Of a stretch of 35,229 bases of DNA, positions 26,043 through 33,618 are shown piece by piece (the stretch's first letter is position 1; the number at the start of each line of letters is the position of its first letter). The position numbers and the translations under genes were made by a program. Location: assembly GCA_029266335.1 (NCBI GenBank), contig JAQSXC010000023.1, forward strand, positions 1 through 35,229, in the 5' to 3' direction. The notes under the pieces were generated by a model. It ran no database searches, had not been told where the DNA came from, and saw only the letters and a list, made by a program, of their open reading frames with translations. The stretch comes from Eubacterium sp. (lineage in GTDB: Bacteria > Bacillota > Clostridia > Acetivibrionales > DSM-1351).

Positions 26043-26681
26043 TTACATTTTATTAAACAGGTTTTTCCTGTATTTTTCATTAACAATCCAGGTAAAAATA
26101 CCCAGCCATAACAAGCCTAAGGAAAATCCCCCCAGAACATCGCTGGCATAATGAACTCCAAGATAAATTCTGCTGAAACCAATTAGAATAATTAAAATTG
26201 AAAAGATAGAAACAATAATATATTTATTCTGAAACTTAAAACTTCTATAGCTTAAATAAATAAGAAAACCGTAAAAACTCATGGAAGCCATGGAATGACC
26301 ACTTGGATAACTGAGACCGCTAATTTCAATCAGCCTTAAAATATCTGGTCTGCTTCTACTGATTAATAATTTGAAACCCAGATTCACCAAAGAACTGAGA
26401 GAAATGTTAATTATTATCATTGCCGCATTAAAGGAATATTTTTCACTTTTCATAAAGAAAAATGGCAGTAACATAATTGAAACAGCTGTAAAAAAAGTTC
26501 CAGAAGCGAAAAAAGTAATAATTACCATCAGAAATGTAGTCTGTTCAGAAATAACTTTCGAAACCAGCGAATATATGTACTGATCAAAAGCTGAAATATT
26601 CCTGTTAATCACATTCATAGTTATTAATACAAAAACTGACAAAGGTAATGCAATGGTAAAAATTAATCTGGTAGTCTTCAA
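26043..26681 (-). CDS. PAP2 family membrane phosphatase
   Basis: A 212-residue membrane protein with about six hydrophobic segments. The three PAP2 motifs are present: KLLISRSRPD, then YPSGHSMAS, and SRIYLGVHYASDVLGG, with the catalytic histidine in the last. Members remove phosphate from phosphatidic acid, undecaprenyl diphosphate or similar lipids at the outer membrane face. The start is a TTG at 26681 following GGGAGGG by six bases; no ATG lies nearby with a better site. Whether it recycles undecaprenyl diphosphate cannot be told from sequence. Confidence 0.9.
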   Translation of the reverse strand: MKTTRLIFTIALPLSVFVLITMNVINRNISAFDQYIYSLVSKVISEQTTFLMVIITFFASGTFFTAVSIMLLPFFFMKSEKYSFNAAMIIINISLSSLVNLGFKLLISRSRPDILRLIEISGLSYPSGHSMASMSFYGFLIYLSYRSFKFQNKYIIVSIFSILIILIGFSRIYLGVHYASDVLGGFSLGLLWLGIFTWIVNEKYRKNLFNKM

Positions 26682-26749
26682 GGGTTCCCTCCCGACAGAT
26701 TGCTTCGTAATGCTTTAATTATTATACCCAAAAAGAAATTGCATAGCAA

Positions 26750-26796
26750 ATTTCCAAAAATATAAGAGTCCGACAATCTTCCTTGCCGGACTCTTA
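26750..26796 (-). terminator. Terminator after rubrerythrin
   Basis: TAAGAGTCCG and CGGACTCTTA (26796-26763) form a perfect 10-bp stem, followed by TATATTTTT on the minus strand. Confidence 0.85.
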
Positions 26797-26840
26797 ATTG
26801 GTAATTGTAAAAATTTTAAATGTAATCTGTTTCTAAAAAA

Positions 26841-27380
26841 TTAATAATTTTTTGCAAGTATCTGAAAGAACGCTTTTGGATGATCACATACCGGACAAAC
26901 TTCAAGTGCTTTTTCACCAATATGAATATGTCCGCAATTAGCACATTGCCATATAACCTTTTCACCCTTTATGAATACTGCATTACCCTCAACATTCTTA
27001 AGCAATGCAAGATATCTTTCTTCATGCTCTTTTTCAATTTTACCAACTGCATCAAATAAGTATGCTATTTTATCAAAGCCCTCTTCTTTTGCTTCTTTAG
27101 CAAATGTAGCATACATATCAGTCCATTCATAGTGTTCGCCGCTGGCTGCATCTTTCAGATTGGTTGCCGTATCACCTATCCCGTCATGCAACAGCTTGAA
27201 CCAAATTTTTGCATGCTCCTTTTCATTATTGGCGGTTTCAGTAAACAGGGCAGCTATTTGCTCATAGCCTTCTTTCTTTGCTTTTGATGCATAATATGTA
27301 TATTTGTTACGTGCCTGAGATTCACCGGCAAAAGCTGCCATCAAATTTGCCTCTGTTTTTGTACCTTTTAAATTACTCAC
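26841..27380 (-). CDS. rbr: Rubrerythrin
   Basis: A 179-residue non-haem iron protein that reduces hydrogen peroxide in anaerobes. The four-helix domain has the di-iron motifs EKEHAKIW and EKEHEERY with their partner glutamates. The C-terminal rubredoxin-like domain has two CxxC pairs, CANC and CPVC. The start is a GTG at 27380, seven bases after GGAGGG; the frame is open to 27449 but that part is unlike the family, which begins near [14 protein letters not shown]. The gene is divergent from an acyl-CoA thioesterase. An oxidative-stress regulator is likely but no clear site was found. Confidence 0.95.
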   Translation of the reverse strand: MSNLKGTKTEANLMAAFAGESQARNKYTYYASKAKKEGYEQIAALFTETANNEKEHAKIWFKLLHDGIGDTATNLKDAASGEHYEWTDMYATFAKEAKEEGFDKIAYLFDAVGKIEKEHEERYLALLKNVEGNAVFIKGEKVIWQCANCGHIHIGEKALEVCPVCDHPKAFFQILAKNY

Positions 27381-27612
27381 TATAAAGCCCTCCTTAAGAA
27401 AATAAAATAATAAAATGTAATCACAATTAATATACCACAATTTCTTCATTAATAACTTTAAAGATCAAAAAAATCAAAAATTTTTGTTCATGTATTATTA
27501 CGGTATGTATATACGGTATAATATTATAATGAATTAAAGAAACAGTTACTATATTTTAAAATATACCAAAATAAAAAATAAGGATTAAATTTAAATAATC
27601 AGGAGGTTTATC

Positions 27613-28092
27613 ATGGATAAAAAAATATATAAGAAAGTATCTGATTCCAAAACAGAACAAATACAGATTCTGATGCCTGAACATATCAATGGCTTTAACC
27701 GCCTTTTCGGAGGAAGACTTATGGAGTGGATTGATGTGGTTGCAGCTGTAGTAGCCAGAAGGCACTCCGGCTGCAATGTTACCACTGCCTCAATAGACAA
27801 CCTGCAGTTTAAGGCGGCCGCCTACGTCAATAGTACAATTTTTCTGGCAGGGCAAATTACCTATGTTGGAAATACTTCAATGGAGGTACGTGTAACCACA
27901 TACGTCGAAAAGCTTGACGGAATGCGCTATATGATAAACCGCGCCTACCTTGTTCTGGTTGCACTGGACGAAAACGATCAACCGGTTGTTGTACCGGGAA
28001 TCACTCTTGAAACAGAAGAGGAAAAGCGGGAATGGGAAGCAGGAAAAAAACGCTGTGAACTAAGAAAACAAAGAAGACTTGAAGCATTTTGA
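27613..28092 (+). CDS. Acyl-CoA thioesterase, hotdog fold
   Basis: A 159-residue hotdog thioesterase of the YciA/BFIT group, which releases acids from acyl-CoA. The signature NRLFGGRLMEWIDVVAA holds the catalytic aspartate, and VYVNSTIF-type and GNTSMEVRV strands follow. The C-terminus is charged. AGGAGG lies six bases before the ATG. Upstream are two ACGGTAT repeats 13 bp apart ending at a TATAAT (27517-27522). It could oppose acyl-CoA synthetases in the cell, but no link to the one at 15937 is shown. Confidence 0.9.
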   Translation: MDKKIYKKVSDSKTEQIQILMPEHINGFNRLFGGRLMEWIDVVAAVVARRHSGCNVTTASIDNLQFKAAAYVNSTIFLAGQITYVGNTSMEVRVTTYVEKLDGMRYMINRAYLVLVALDENDQPVVVPGITLETEEEKREWEAGKKRCELRKQRRLEAF

Positions 28093-28103
28093 TTTTTATT
28101 TTT

Positions 28104-28145
28104 AAAGATACATCTACCCGTTATGTCAGGAGTAGATGTATCTTT
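28104..28145. terminator. Hairpin, possible terminator, after the thioesterase
   Basis: AAAGATACATCTAC (28104-28117) pairs perfectly with GTAGATGTATCTTT (28132-28145). There is hardly any T-tract outside the stem, so termination may be weak. It lies between converging genes. Confidence 0.5.
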
Positions 28146-28165
28146 GAAATAAGGTAACTTTATAG

Positions 28166-28609
28166 CTACTTTATAGCCCCTCCATGAAATACACACTCAA
28201 ATATCTTTTCCTTTTTAAGATAAATTTCTTCATGGCCTATAAACCAATCAAACTCACCCTCGACATAACATTTATATGAAAAATTATTTTTAGTGTAGCT
28301 TTCAGGGCCTCTGTATGGTTTATCAACCGGTACAAATAATAATGCTTCCTTTAGGAAGTTGCCATCAAAACCAGGACCGATAACCCTTCCACAATAGTTC
28401 ATCGACCAGATTGGAATCCCGTTTTCCCACACGGCCTCTTCACCCGAAAAACGTTCTCCACCCAGATAGGTATCGTAATAATAAAGTTCTTCCTCATTGT
28501 ATTCCAGGTCATGGGATTGTGGCCTTGAAGAGTTTATTTGCCGACCATTTGAAGCATAGGTAGCCTTTTTTGCTCTTAGCAGGAATTCAATCACTCTATC
28601 TTTTGACAT
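28166..28609 (-). CDS. DUF5680 domain protein
   Basis: A 147-residue soluble protein matching the DUF5680 family. The recognisable segments are FLLRAKKATYAS, then SRPQSHDLEY, DTYLGGERFSGEEAVW, SMNYCGRV and ECVFHGGAIK at the end. No function is established. The start at 28609 follows AAAGGAG; it lies four bases after the stop of the ATPase gene. An in-frame ATG at 28630 would overlap the ATPase gene and contain the ribosome site. Cotranscription with the ATPase is likely. Confidence 0.8.
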   Translation of the reverse strand: MSKDRVIEFLLRAKKATYASNGRQINSSRPQSHDLEYNEEELYYYDTYLGGERFSGEEAVWENGIPIWSMNYCGRVIGPGFDGNFLKEALLFVPVDKPYRGPESYTKNNFSYKCYVEGEFDWFIGHEEIYLKKEKIFECVFHGGAIK

Positions 28610-28613
28610 TTCG

Positions 28614-29363
28614 CTATTCTCCTTTATCATTAAAAAGATAATCCAGCATTCTTCCCGGATTATTCAAAAACTGTTTTGTTACAACATAGTGCTCGGTTTC
28701 TTCATAAGGCACTGATTTTATTCCATTATCATCAAGCATCAGTATTTCAGCCCCGGGATAGGCCATTAGTATGGGTGAGTGTGTTGCTATGATAAACTGA
28801 GAGTTGTTCTTTACAAGTTCATTTATATGTACCAGTAAAGAAAGCTGTCTCGTAGGCGATAATGCAGCTTCAGGTTCATCAAACAAGTATAGGCTGTCCC
28901 CTTTGAATCTGTTTAATACTAAAGACATGAAACTTTCGCCATGGGACTGGTTGTGAAGTGATTTACCTCCATATATGTGAATGAACGGATTAAATGCTGC
29001 TTTATCCAGCCGGTCAACCTCGCTTGCAACATTATAAAAACTTTCGGCTCTCAGAAAAAAACCATCTTTAGGACGTCTTATACCTTTTATTACAGTCATA
29101 TGCCGATACAGGGTTGAATGGGTCTCCTGTGAAGCAAAATTAAAGTTTCTTGTCCCACCTTCAGCATTAAATCCCATGTTCACCGCTATTGCTTCCAGCA
29201 GTGTTGACTTTCCCGAGCCGTTTTCTCCGACTAAAAAAGTTACCTTTTTATTAATTGATAAATGTTCTATATTTTTCAAACTGGGGAGCTCAAAAAAATA
29301 GTTATCGACAACCTCTTCATCCTTCTGGAATTTCATACCGCTGATAAACAATTCACTAAACAT
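28614..29363 (-). CDS. AAA/ABC-type predicted ATPase
   Basis: A 249-residue ATPase of the AAA_21 / SMC-like type. Walker A is GENGSGKSTLLEAIA near residue 46. The signature-like SHGESFMSLV, Walker B YLFDEPEAALSP and H-loop IATHSPILM follow in order. There is no membrane domain or coiled coil, so it is not a transporter on its own. Related single-domain ATPases are common in bacteria and largely uncharacterised; some work in DNA repair or defence. It is cotranscribed with the DUF5680 gene, four bases on. The upstream ribosome site (GGGATGG) is weak. The role is unknown. Confidence 0.85.
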   Translation of the reverse strand: MFSELFISGMKFQKDEEVVDNYFFELPSLKNIEHLSINKKVTFLVGENGSGKSTLLEAIAVNMGFNAEGGTRNFNFASQETHSTLYRHMTVIKGIRRPKDGFFLRAESFYNVASEVDRLDKAAFNPFIHIYGGKSLHNQSHGESFMSLVLNRFKGDSLYLFDEPEAALSPTRQLSLLVHINELVKNNSQFIIATHSPILMAYPGAEILMLDDNGIKSVPYEETEHYVVTKQFLNNPGRMLDYLFNDKGE

Positions 29364-29480
29364 GTAAACATACCATCCCGGGTTAAATCCGCTTAATTTT
29401 ATAACTAACTTACTGATTTATCCAACTGTTACCATTATAATCGATATACTATTTATTTTCAAGAACATTTGTTCGTTTTT

Positions 29481-29508
29481 TTGTAAATATTTTTTATTTC
29501 CTTATAAT
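29481..29508 (+). promoter_or_regulatory. Promoter of the peptide-methyltransferase unit
   Basis: TTGTAA (29481-29486) and TATAAT (29503-29508) are separated by 16 bp. A perfect AT-only 16-bp palindrome (29522-29537) lies between the start region and the first ribosome site. Confidence 0.6.
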
Positions 29509-29550
29509 GTGTAATAATATGAATATAAATTTATATTTAGGAGTTATTTT

Positions 29551-29619
29551 TTGAACGCTCAACAACTTGGAGTTATGAAACCACAAGACAGAATATGCAA
29601 ATACGAGCAAAGGAGTTGA
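29551..29619 (+). CDS. Possible 22-residue peptide ahead of the methyltransferase
   Basis: A 22-codon ORF starting with TTG, seven bases after AGGAG, and beginning MNAQQLGVMKPQ. It contains one cysteine and ends in KYEQRS. It is the first possible cistron after the promoter at 29481-29508. Its end overlaps the AAAGGAG that serves the methyltransferase, whose ATG follows nine bases after its stop. It could be a modified peptide, a leader peptide that couples translation, or a chance ORF. An ATG at 29575 would give a 14-residue version. I do not recognise a family. Confidence 0.4.
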   Translation: MNAQQLGVMKPQDRICKYEQRS

Positions 29620-29628
29620 AAATTCAAT

Positions 29629-30555
29629 ATGGATTATGAAAATTATATGGAGCTATACGAAGCAGTATATTTTTTCAATAGAATTAATTGTTGTGTTGAT
29701 AATAAATTACCACAACTAATAAACAAGGAAGAATTTAAAAGATCAAAATTAAATGAAAGCATATATAAAGCAATTATTAGAATACTGGTTGTAAACAATC
29801 TTCTTGATTACGACGGAAGTTGTTTTGTGATAACAAATGAAAACCAAGAAAAACATAGGTATATTCTTGATAACATAATTAACAAAAATCAAAATAAACA
29901 CTATACAGAAATGTATGATAAAGCGGTTAACGAATTTCAGTTTTTTTTTGATAACATTAATGAATTGGAGTACGAGATTTATTCAAGGTACAATTTTAAG
30001 ATAACATTCGAAACAGGAAAAGATGTGGTTAAACATGTAAATTTAGCTAATAGAAAAGTGCTGGAATTAGGTGGAAACAGCGGGGGTTTAGGAACAGCCC
30101 TTTTAACACAGAACAAAGATTGTCTCTATACAATTGTTGACACTAAAATACCCTGTATAGTAGGAAATGAATTTAAAAAATCAAATAAGCTGAACATTAC
30201 ATTGATAGAAGGTAATGTTTTTGAATTGATGTTAGCAAGCGAATTATACGATTATATTATACTAATGAATTTGCTTCATGATTTTGATGATCTAAAATGC
30301 TTAAATATTTTGCGTAACTGCACAAAACATTGTGATAGTAATACAAAATTTTTGATAATTGAAGATATTTTGACAGGCGAATTTGAACCTAAAGAAGTAA
30401 TAATGCATGGGTTGAGATTGTCCGTTGAATGTAGAGGTGGTAAACAGCGAACCATAGAAGAATTAGTAAGTTTATTTTTAAATATAAATTACAAACTTGA
30501 AAAAACAATAAAACTAAATAATATTCACACTATGCTGGTTATAGGGGCTGTATGA
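29629..30555 (+). CDS. COMT-type SAM-dependent O-methyltransferase
   Basis: A 308-residue methyltransferase of the Methyltransf_2 (PF00891) type. An N-terminal helical dimerisation domain covers about residues 1-110. The SAM loop is VLELGGNSGGLGTALL, and YTIVDTKIP and IEGNVFE follow. NLLHDFDDLKCLNILRN matches the LHDW(x)D motif that holds the catalytic histidine of O-methyltransferases. Such enzymes usually methylate hydroxyl groups on secondary metabolites. The gene is visibly richer in A and T than its neighbours, suggesting transfer. AAAGGAG precedes the ATG. A 22-codon ORF lies directly upstream. The substrate is unknown. Confidence 0.82.
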   Translation: MDYENYMELYEAVYFFNRINCCVDNKLPQLINKEEFKRSKLNESIYKAIIRILVVNNLLDYDGSCFVITNENQEKHRYILDNIINKNQNKHYTEMYDKAVNEFQFFFDNINELEYEIYSRYNFKITFETGKDVVKHVNLANRKVLELGGNSGGLGTALLTQNKDCLYTIVDTKIPCIVGNEFKKSNKLNITLIEGNVFELMLASELYDYIILMNLLHDFDDLKCLNILRNCTKHCDSNTKFLIIEDILTGEFEPKEVIMHGLRLSVECRGGKQRTIEELVSLFLNINYKLEKTIKLNNIHTMLVIGAV

Positions 30556-30675
30556 TGATTGAAAAATTATCTCATATGTTTTCGTTTAGTAGAAAATAGC
30601 CAATGAACCTGTAGGCGAGCTCCTGGGTTCAGCGGTTGAATTCTTATAAATTTTACATAGTAAACAGTTCTGTAA

Positions 30676-31059
30676 TTAGGAATTAACTATAACTTTCGCC
30701 AGTATTTTCCCAAGAATTACTCCTGTCAAACAGAATACAACGCTCAGAACAACATTCAAAATGGCAAAAGCTGTATTTCCGTTTTGGTACAGATTAACAG
30801 TATCAAGACTAAAGGTTGAAAAAGTTGTAAACCCTCCTAAGATACCCGTTGTTAGAAAAAGCAGAAGCTTTTTGTTGTTTGGATATAAACTTGGGACAAC
30901 CTGTGTTAACAAACCGATTAAAAAAGAACCCAATATATTTATTACCAGTGTTGCCACAGGAAAACTACCCGTATTTACTCTATTTATAAGTATTGTCATT
31001 AAATATCTTAAAACCGCTCCAATAAATCCTCCGGAGCCGACAGCCAAAGCATTCAGCAT
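30676..31059 (-). CDS. crcB: Fluoride channel CrcB/Fluc
   Basis: A 127-residue membrane protein with four hydrophobic helices. It carries the family segments GGFIGAVLRYLM near residue 17, NILGSFLIGLL, and GGFTTFSTFSLDT, where the phenylalanines line the fluoride path. It works as a dual-topology dimer that lets fluoride out of the cell. Only one copy is seen here, consistent with a homodimer. GGAGGGG lies just before the ATG. I found no fluoride riboswitch motif in the 170 bp upstream, which is unusual but not rare. Confidence 0.95.
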   Translation of the reverse strand: MLNALAVGSGGFIGAVLRYLMTILINRVNTGSFPVATLVINILGSFLIGLLTQVVPSLYPNNKKLLLFLTTGILGGFTTFSTFSLDTVNLYQNGNTAFAILNVVLSVVFCLTGVILGKILAKVIVNS

Positions 31060-31215
31060 AGTTCCCCCTCCATTTTTGTTGCTTTATTTCTAAACAATTA
31101 TACTACAATAAAATAACCATAACAAACAATTTTCACTAGCCGTTACCAGTTACTTCACAGTACAACATAAAAATTATCACATAATAAAAACTTTAAAAAC
31201 TACTGGATATATGTA

Positions 31216-31244
31216 TTTACAACCGAAAATCAATGTGTTATAAT
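31216..31244 (+). promoter_or_regulatory. Promoter of tRNA-Pro
   Basis: TTTACA (31216-31221) and TATAAT (31239-31244) are separated by 17 bp, 13 bp before the tRNA. Confidence 0.8.
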
Positions 31245-31257
31245 AATTTAGCGTTAT

Positions 31258-31335
31258 CGGGATGTAGCTCAGTTTGGCTAGAGTGCTTGCTTGGGGTGCA
31301 AGAGGTCGCGTGTTCAAGTCACGTCATTCCGACCA
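31258..31335 (+). tRNA. tRNA-Pro (anticodon GGG)
   Basis: A full cloverleaf. The acceptor arm CGGGATG pairs with CATTCCG with one G-U pair, CTTGC/GCAAG is the anticodon stem, and CCA is encoded. The loop TTGGGGT gives anticodon GGG at 31293-31295, reading CCC and CCU codons. The T-arm is GTGTTCAAGTCAC. An IS element begins a few bases after the CCA end; its terminal hairpin now acts as the likely terminator. Confidence 0.97.
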
Positions 31336-31337
31336 GC

Positions 31338-31393
31338 AAAAAGGGAGTGTCGCAAAACTACTTAAAAAGTAGTCAGCGATGCTCCTTTCTTTT
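31338..31393. terminator. Left-end hairpin of the IS element
   Basis: AAAGGGAGTGTCGC and GCGATGCTCCTTT form an imperfect stem capped by ACTACTT/AAGTAGT, followed by CTTTT. It probably terminates tRNA-Pro transcripts and shields the element. Confidence 0.65.
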
Positions 31394-31498
31394 GCTCCGA
31401 TATTTATTGTTGTTAAATTGTTGATTACTCTGTAGTTAAGTCCGGATTATGTGGAAATTGAGTGCACTTTAATAGGCCTACTCGATTTCGTTAGATTT

Positions 31499-33103
31499 TT
31501 AGCAGGCTTTTACTTCATGAAGTTCTTTTCCACATCGGTCATTTTGAATTTTTGAGTGTAATTTATTTATGTTATAGCCAAAACACAGCAGAATAAATTC
31601 AGTTTTAACACTGTTTTTCCCTCGTGTTAAAAATCGGTTGAAATTGTAATCACTTTTTAGAACTCCGAAGGCTCCTTCCACTTGGATGGAACGATTTACT
31701 CTTAGAAGAATGCCTTTCTCCGTCAAGATGTTTTCATAAGAGCTTTGACGCTTCTGCACAAAGGTCTTCGATACCTGCATTTTTCGGTTCCCCTGCGCTT
31801 TCGTACACTTGGTTTTACAGGCACAATTGCTGCAGTCTTCACATTCATATATGCTAATCTCAGAACGATATCCTGTTGCAGATTTCCTATGGGTTGTTCC
31901 TAACATTTTTAATTGTTTTCCATTATGGCAGGTATACTCATCTTTATCTGCATCATATTGCATATTTTCACGTTTACTGATATCTTTCTTAAAGCTTTTC
32001 TTCTTCCATATCTCGTATGTTTGAGGCTTTATGTAGCTTGTTTGCTGTTTTTCCTCCAAGTAAAGATAGTTTTCTTCGCTCTCATAGCCAGAGTCTGCAA
32101 TTACGTTTTCATAACACGTACCTAAGTTTGATTCCATACTTTTTAGAAATGGGATCAGTGTAGCAATGTCATTCCTATCCTGGAAGATTCCAACGCCAGT
32201 AACATACTCGCTTTCAACTCCAATCTGCACATTGTAGGCAGGTTTTAGCTGAGCATTACGCATGTGGTCATCTTTCATATGCATAAATGTTGCATCAGTA
32301 TCCGTTTTAGAATAACTGTTTCTCCCCTTGAACAGCTGGTTATGGGCATTGTATTTTTTCTGACGTTCTTTAAATTCCTTGAGCTGCTCTGTGAATCTCT
32401 GTAATTGAGTTTTACGTTTTCCGATTCCATGAACGAATTCTATGTTATCTTCTATTTGCTTGTCCTTTAAATATTCAAGAACTTGTTCTAAATCCACCAG
32501 TATACTATCTTTTGATACCGAAAAGTTAGTTAAATATGACTGGTTTATCTCCTCAAAGCAAGCCGTGATTTTTTCAAACATTTTTGCTTCGTTTTTATTG
32601 ACTGCTTTCTTCCACACAAAAGTATAGCGGTTTGCATTTGCTTCAATTTTGGTACCATCCACAAAAAGGTTTTCGAATTTGACTTCTCCGATAGAGTGCA
32701 GGTACTGTACCATTTGATAGAATAGGTCTTCTATTGCCTCTGACAGATAATCTTTACGGAATCTGGCTATAGTTGAGTGATCAGGCTTTGATTCACCTTG
32801 AAGCAGCCACATAAAATTAATATCTCTTTTACATGCAGTTTCAATCTTTCTGCTGGAGTATATATTATTTGAGTATGCATATGTTATTACCTTGAACATG
32901 GTCTTTGGGTCAACTGCTGGTTTTCTTCCAGTAGAAGAGTAAACCTTATACAACTTTGTGTAATTCAATGCCTCCAATATGTGGCTTAGCAGTCTAACAG
33001 AATCATCTTCAGGTATTAATACTTCGAAATCTAATGGTAAAACTAATTGATAGTATCCGTTAAATTCGGTATAATTCTTATGTTGGATTAATTTTTTATT
33101 CAT
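31499..33103 (-). CDS. IS1182 family transposase
   Basis: A 534-residue DDE transposase with no break. The N-terminal part shows EDDSVRLLSHILEALNY and GRKPAVDPKTMFKVITYAYS, both typical of the family, and SKPDHSTIARFRKD. The first catalytic aspartate is in FVDGTKIEAN; the second is in ADSGYESEEN; the third acidic residue is probably in QVEGAFGVLKSDYNF. A cysteine cluster (CEDCSNCACKTKC) lies near residue 425. The ATG at 33103 has no clear ribosome site, and TATAAT lies only a few bases upstream, so a nearly leaderless message is possible. A stable UUCG hairpin precedes it. Confidence 0.95.
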   Translation of the reverse strand: MNKKLIQHKNYTEFNGYYQLVLPLDFEVLIPEDDSVRLLSHILEALNYTKLYKVYSSTGRKPAVDPKTMFKVITYAYSNNIYSSRKIETACKRDINFMWLLQGESKPDHSTIARFRKDYLSEAIEDLFYQMVQYLHSIGEVKFENLFVDGTKIEANANRYTFVWKKAVNKNEAKMFEKITACFEEINQSYLTNFSVSKDSILVDLEQVLEYLKDKQIEDNIEFVHGIGKRKTQLQRFTEQLKEFKERQKKYNAHNQLFKGRNSYSKTDTDATFMHMKDDHMRNAQLKPAYNVQIGVESEYVTGVGIFQDRNDIATLIPFLKSMESNLGTCYENVIADSGYESEENYLYLEEKQQTSYIKPQTYEIWKKKSFKKDISKRENMQYDADKDEYTCHNGKQLKMLGTTHRKSATGYRSEISIYECEDCSNCACKTKCTKAQGNRKMQVSKTFVQKRQSSYENILTEKGILLRVNRSIQVEGAFGVLKSDYNFNRFLTRGKNSVKTEFILLCFGYNINKLHSKIQNDRCGKELHEVKAC

Positions 33104-33124
33104 CAACTAAATTATACAACACTT

Positions 33125-33144
33125 GCGGGCCCTTCGGGACCCGC
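33125..33144. other. UUCG-capped hairpin upstream of the transposase
   Basis: GCGGGCCC and GGACCCGC flank TTCG with one mismatch, a very stable RNA hairpin. On the plus strand ATTTTACTATTTT follows. It may block transcription entering the transposase gene from outside. Confidence 0.6.
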
Positions 33145-33251
33145 ATTTTACTATTTTAGGGACAAAAAGGGGACTGCTACACAGTGAATAAAATTTATTC
33201 ATTTTGCAACAGCCCCTTTTGTTTTTTAAACGAACACAATATATTTTATTG

Positions 33252-33305
33252 ACAAAAAAACAAGGCCATGAGGATTATTCACTGATGCCCTCACAGCCTT
33301 GTTTT
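33252..33305 (-). terminator. Terminator after the 56-residue gene
   Basis: AACAAGGC and GCCTTGTT, plus TGAGG and CCTCA, form a stem with a 2x2 internal loop, followed by seven Ts on the minus strand. It lies just outside the IS right end. Confidence 0.88.
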
Positions 33306-33309
33306 CCGG

Positions 33310-33480
33310 TTATTTACTTTTTGCATCAACTATTGCCCCTTCTTGTTTTTTTGTCATTAGCGTTTTATCAAATTCTCTTTTCTTATTTTGATCTTTCCCC
33401 TTGCTGTCTGTTTGGTTTTCCTTGCTGAAGCTCTTAATTCTTATTACCGGATACACTGCTGATACTCTGTTAACTTCCAT
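33310..33480 (-). CDS. Small charged protein, 56 residues, unknown
   Basis: A 56-codon ORF beginning MEVNRVSAVYPVIRIKSFSK and ending IVDAKSK. GGAGG lies seven bases before the ATG, and a strong terminator follows the stop within a few bases, so it looks like a real single gene. The protein is soluble and lysine-rich, with a middle part of DSKGKDQNKKREFDKTL. There is no signal peptide, membrane segment or cysteine. I recognise no family. It once neighboured tRNA-Pro before the IS inserted. Confidence 0.7.
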   Translation of the reverse strand: MEVNRVSAVYPVIRIKSFSKENQTDSKGKDQNKKREFDKTLMTKKQEGAIVDAKSK

Positions 33481-33549
33481 AATGCCACCTCCTTGTTTGT
33501 TATAGAAAAGTTTGGAGTCTCATATTATATATATCGGCAGAAAAAAAAT

Positions 33550-33577
33550 AGCCCTTACTGATTTCCCAATAACGGCT
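33550..33577 (-). terminator. Terminator after the small membrane protein
   Basis: On the minus strand AGCC(G)TTA pairs with TAA(G)GGCT, followed by ATTTTTTTT. The stem is short but the T-tract is long. Confidence 0.65.
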
Positions 33578-33618
33578 TTTATTTCCTGTAGATTTTAATT
33601 GCTTTTATCGTTAGTTTT

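Larger units (their letters stand above)
31338..33220. mobile_element. IS1182-like insertion sequence, apparently intact
   Basis: About 1.88 kb bounded by imperfect inverted ends: AGGGAGTGTCGCAAAA on the left (from about 31343) and GGGGCTGTTGCAAAA on the right strand (from about 33216). It encodes one full-length transposase. Each end also folds into a large hairpin with A and T flanks. Exact ends and a target duplication cannot be fixed because both junctions are A/T runs. It sits three bases behind tRNA-Pro, probably within that gene's former terminator region. Confidence 0.85.

Noticed and set aside
30552..30599. 15-codon ORF overlapping the methyltransferase stop
   Set aside because: It has no ribosome site of its own and is short enough to be chance; kept only as a remark in the finding.
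31060..31230. Possible fluoride riboswitch upstream of crcB
   Set aside because: The conserved crcB-motif sequence elements are not found on the minus strand upstream of the gene.
33204..33428. Plus-strand 74-codon ORF at the right end of the IS
   Set aside because: It overlaps the IS terminal hairpin, a terminator and a better minus-strand gene with a strong ribosome site.
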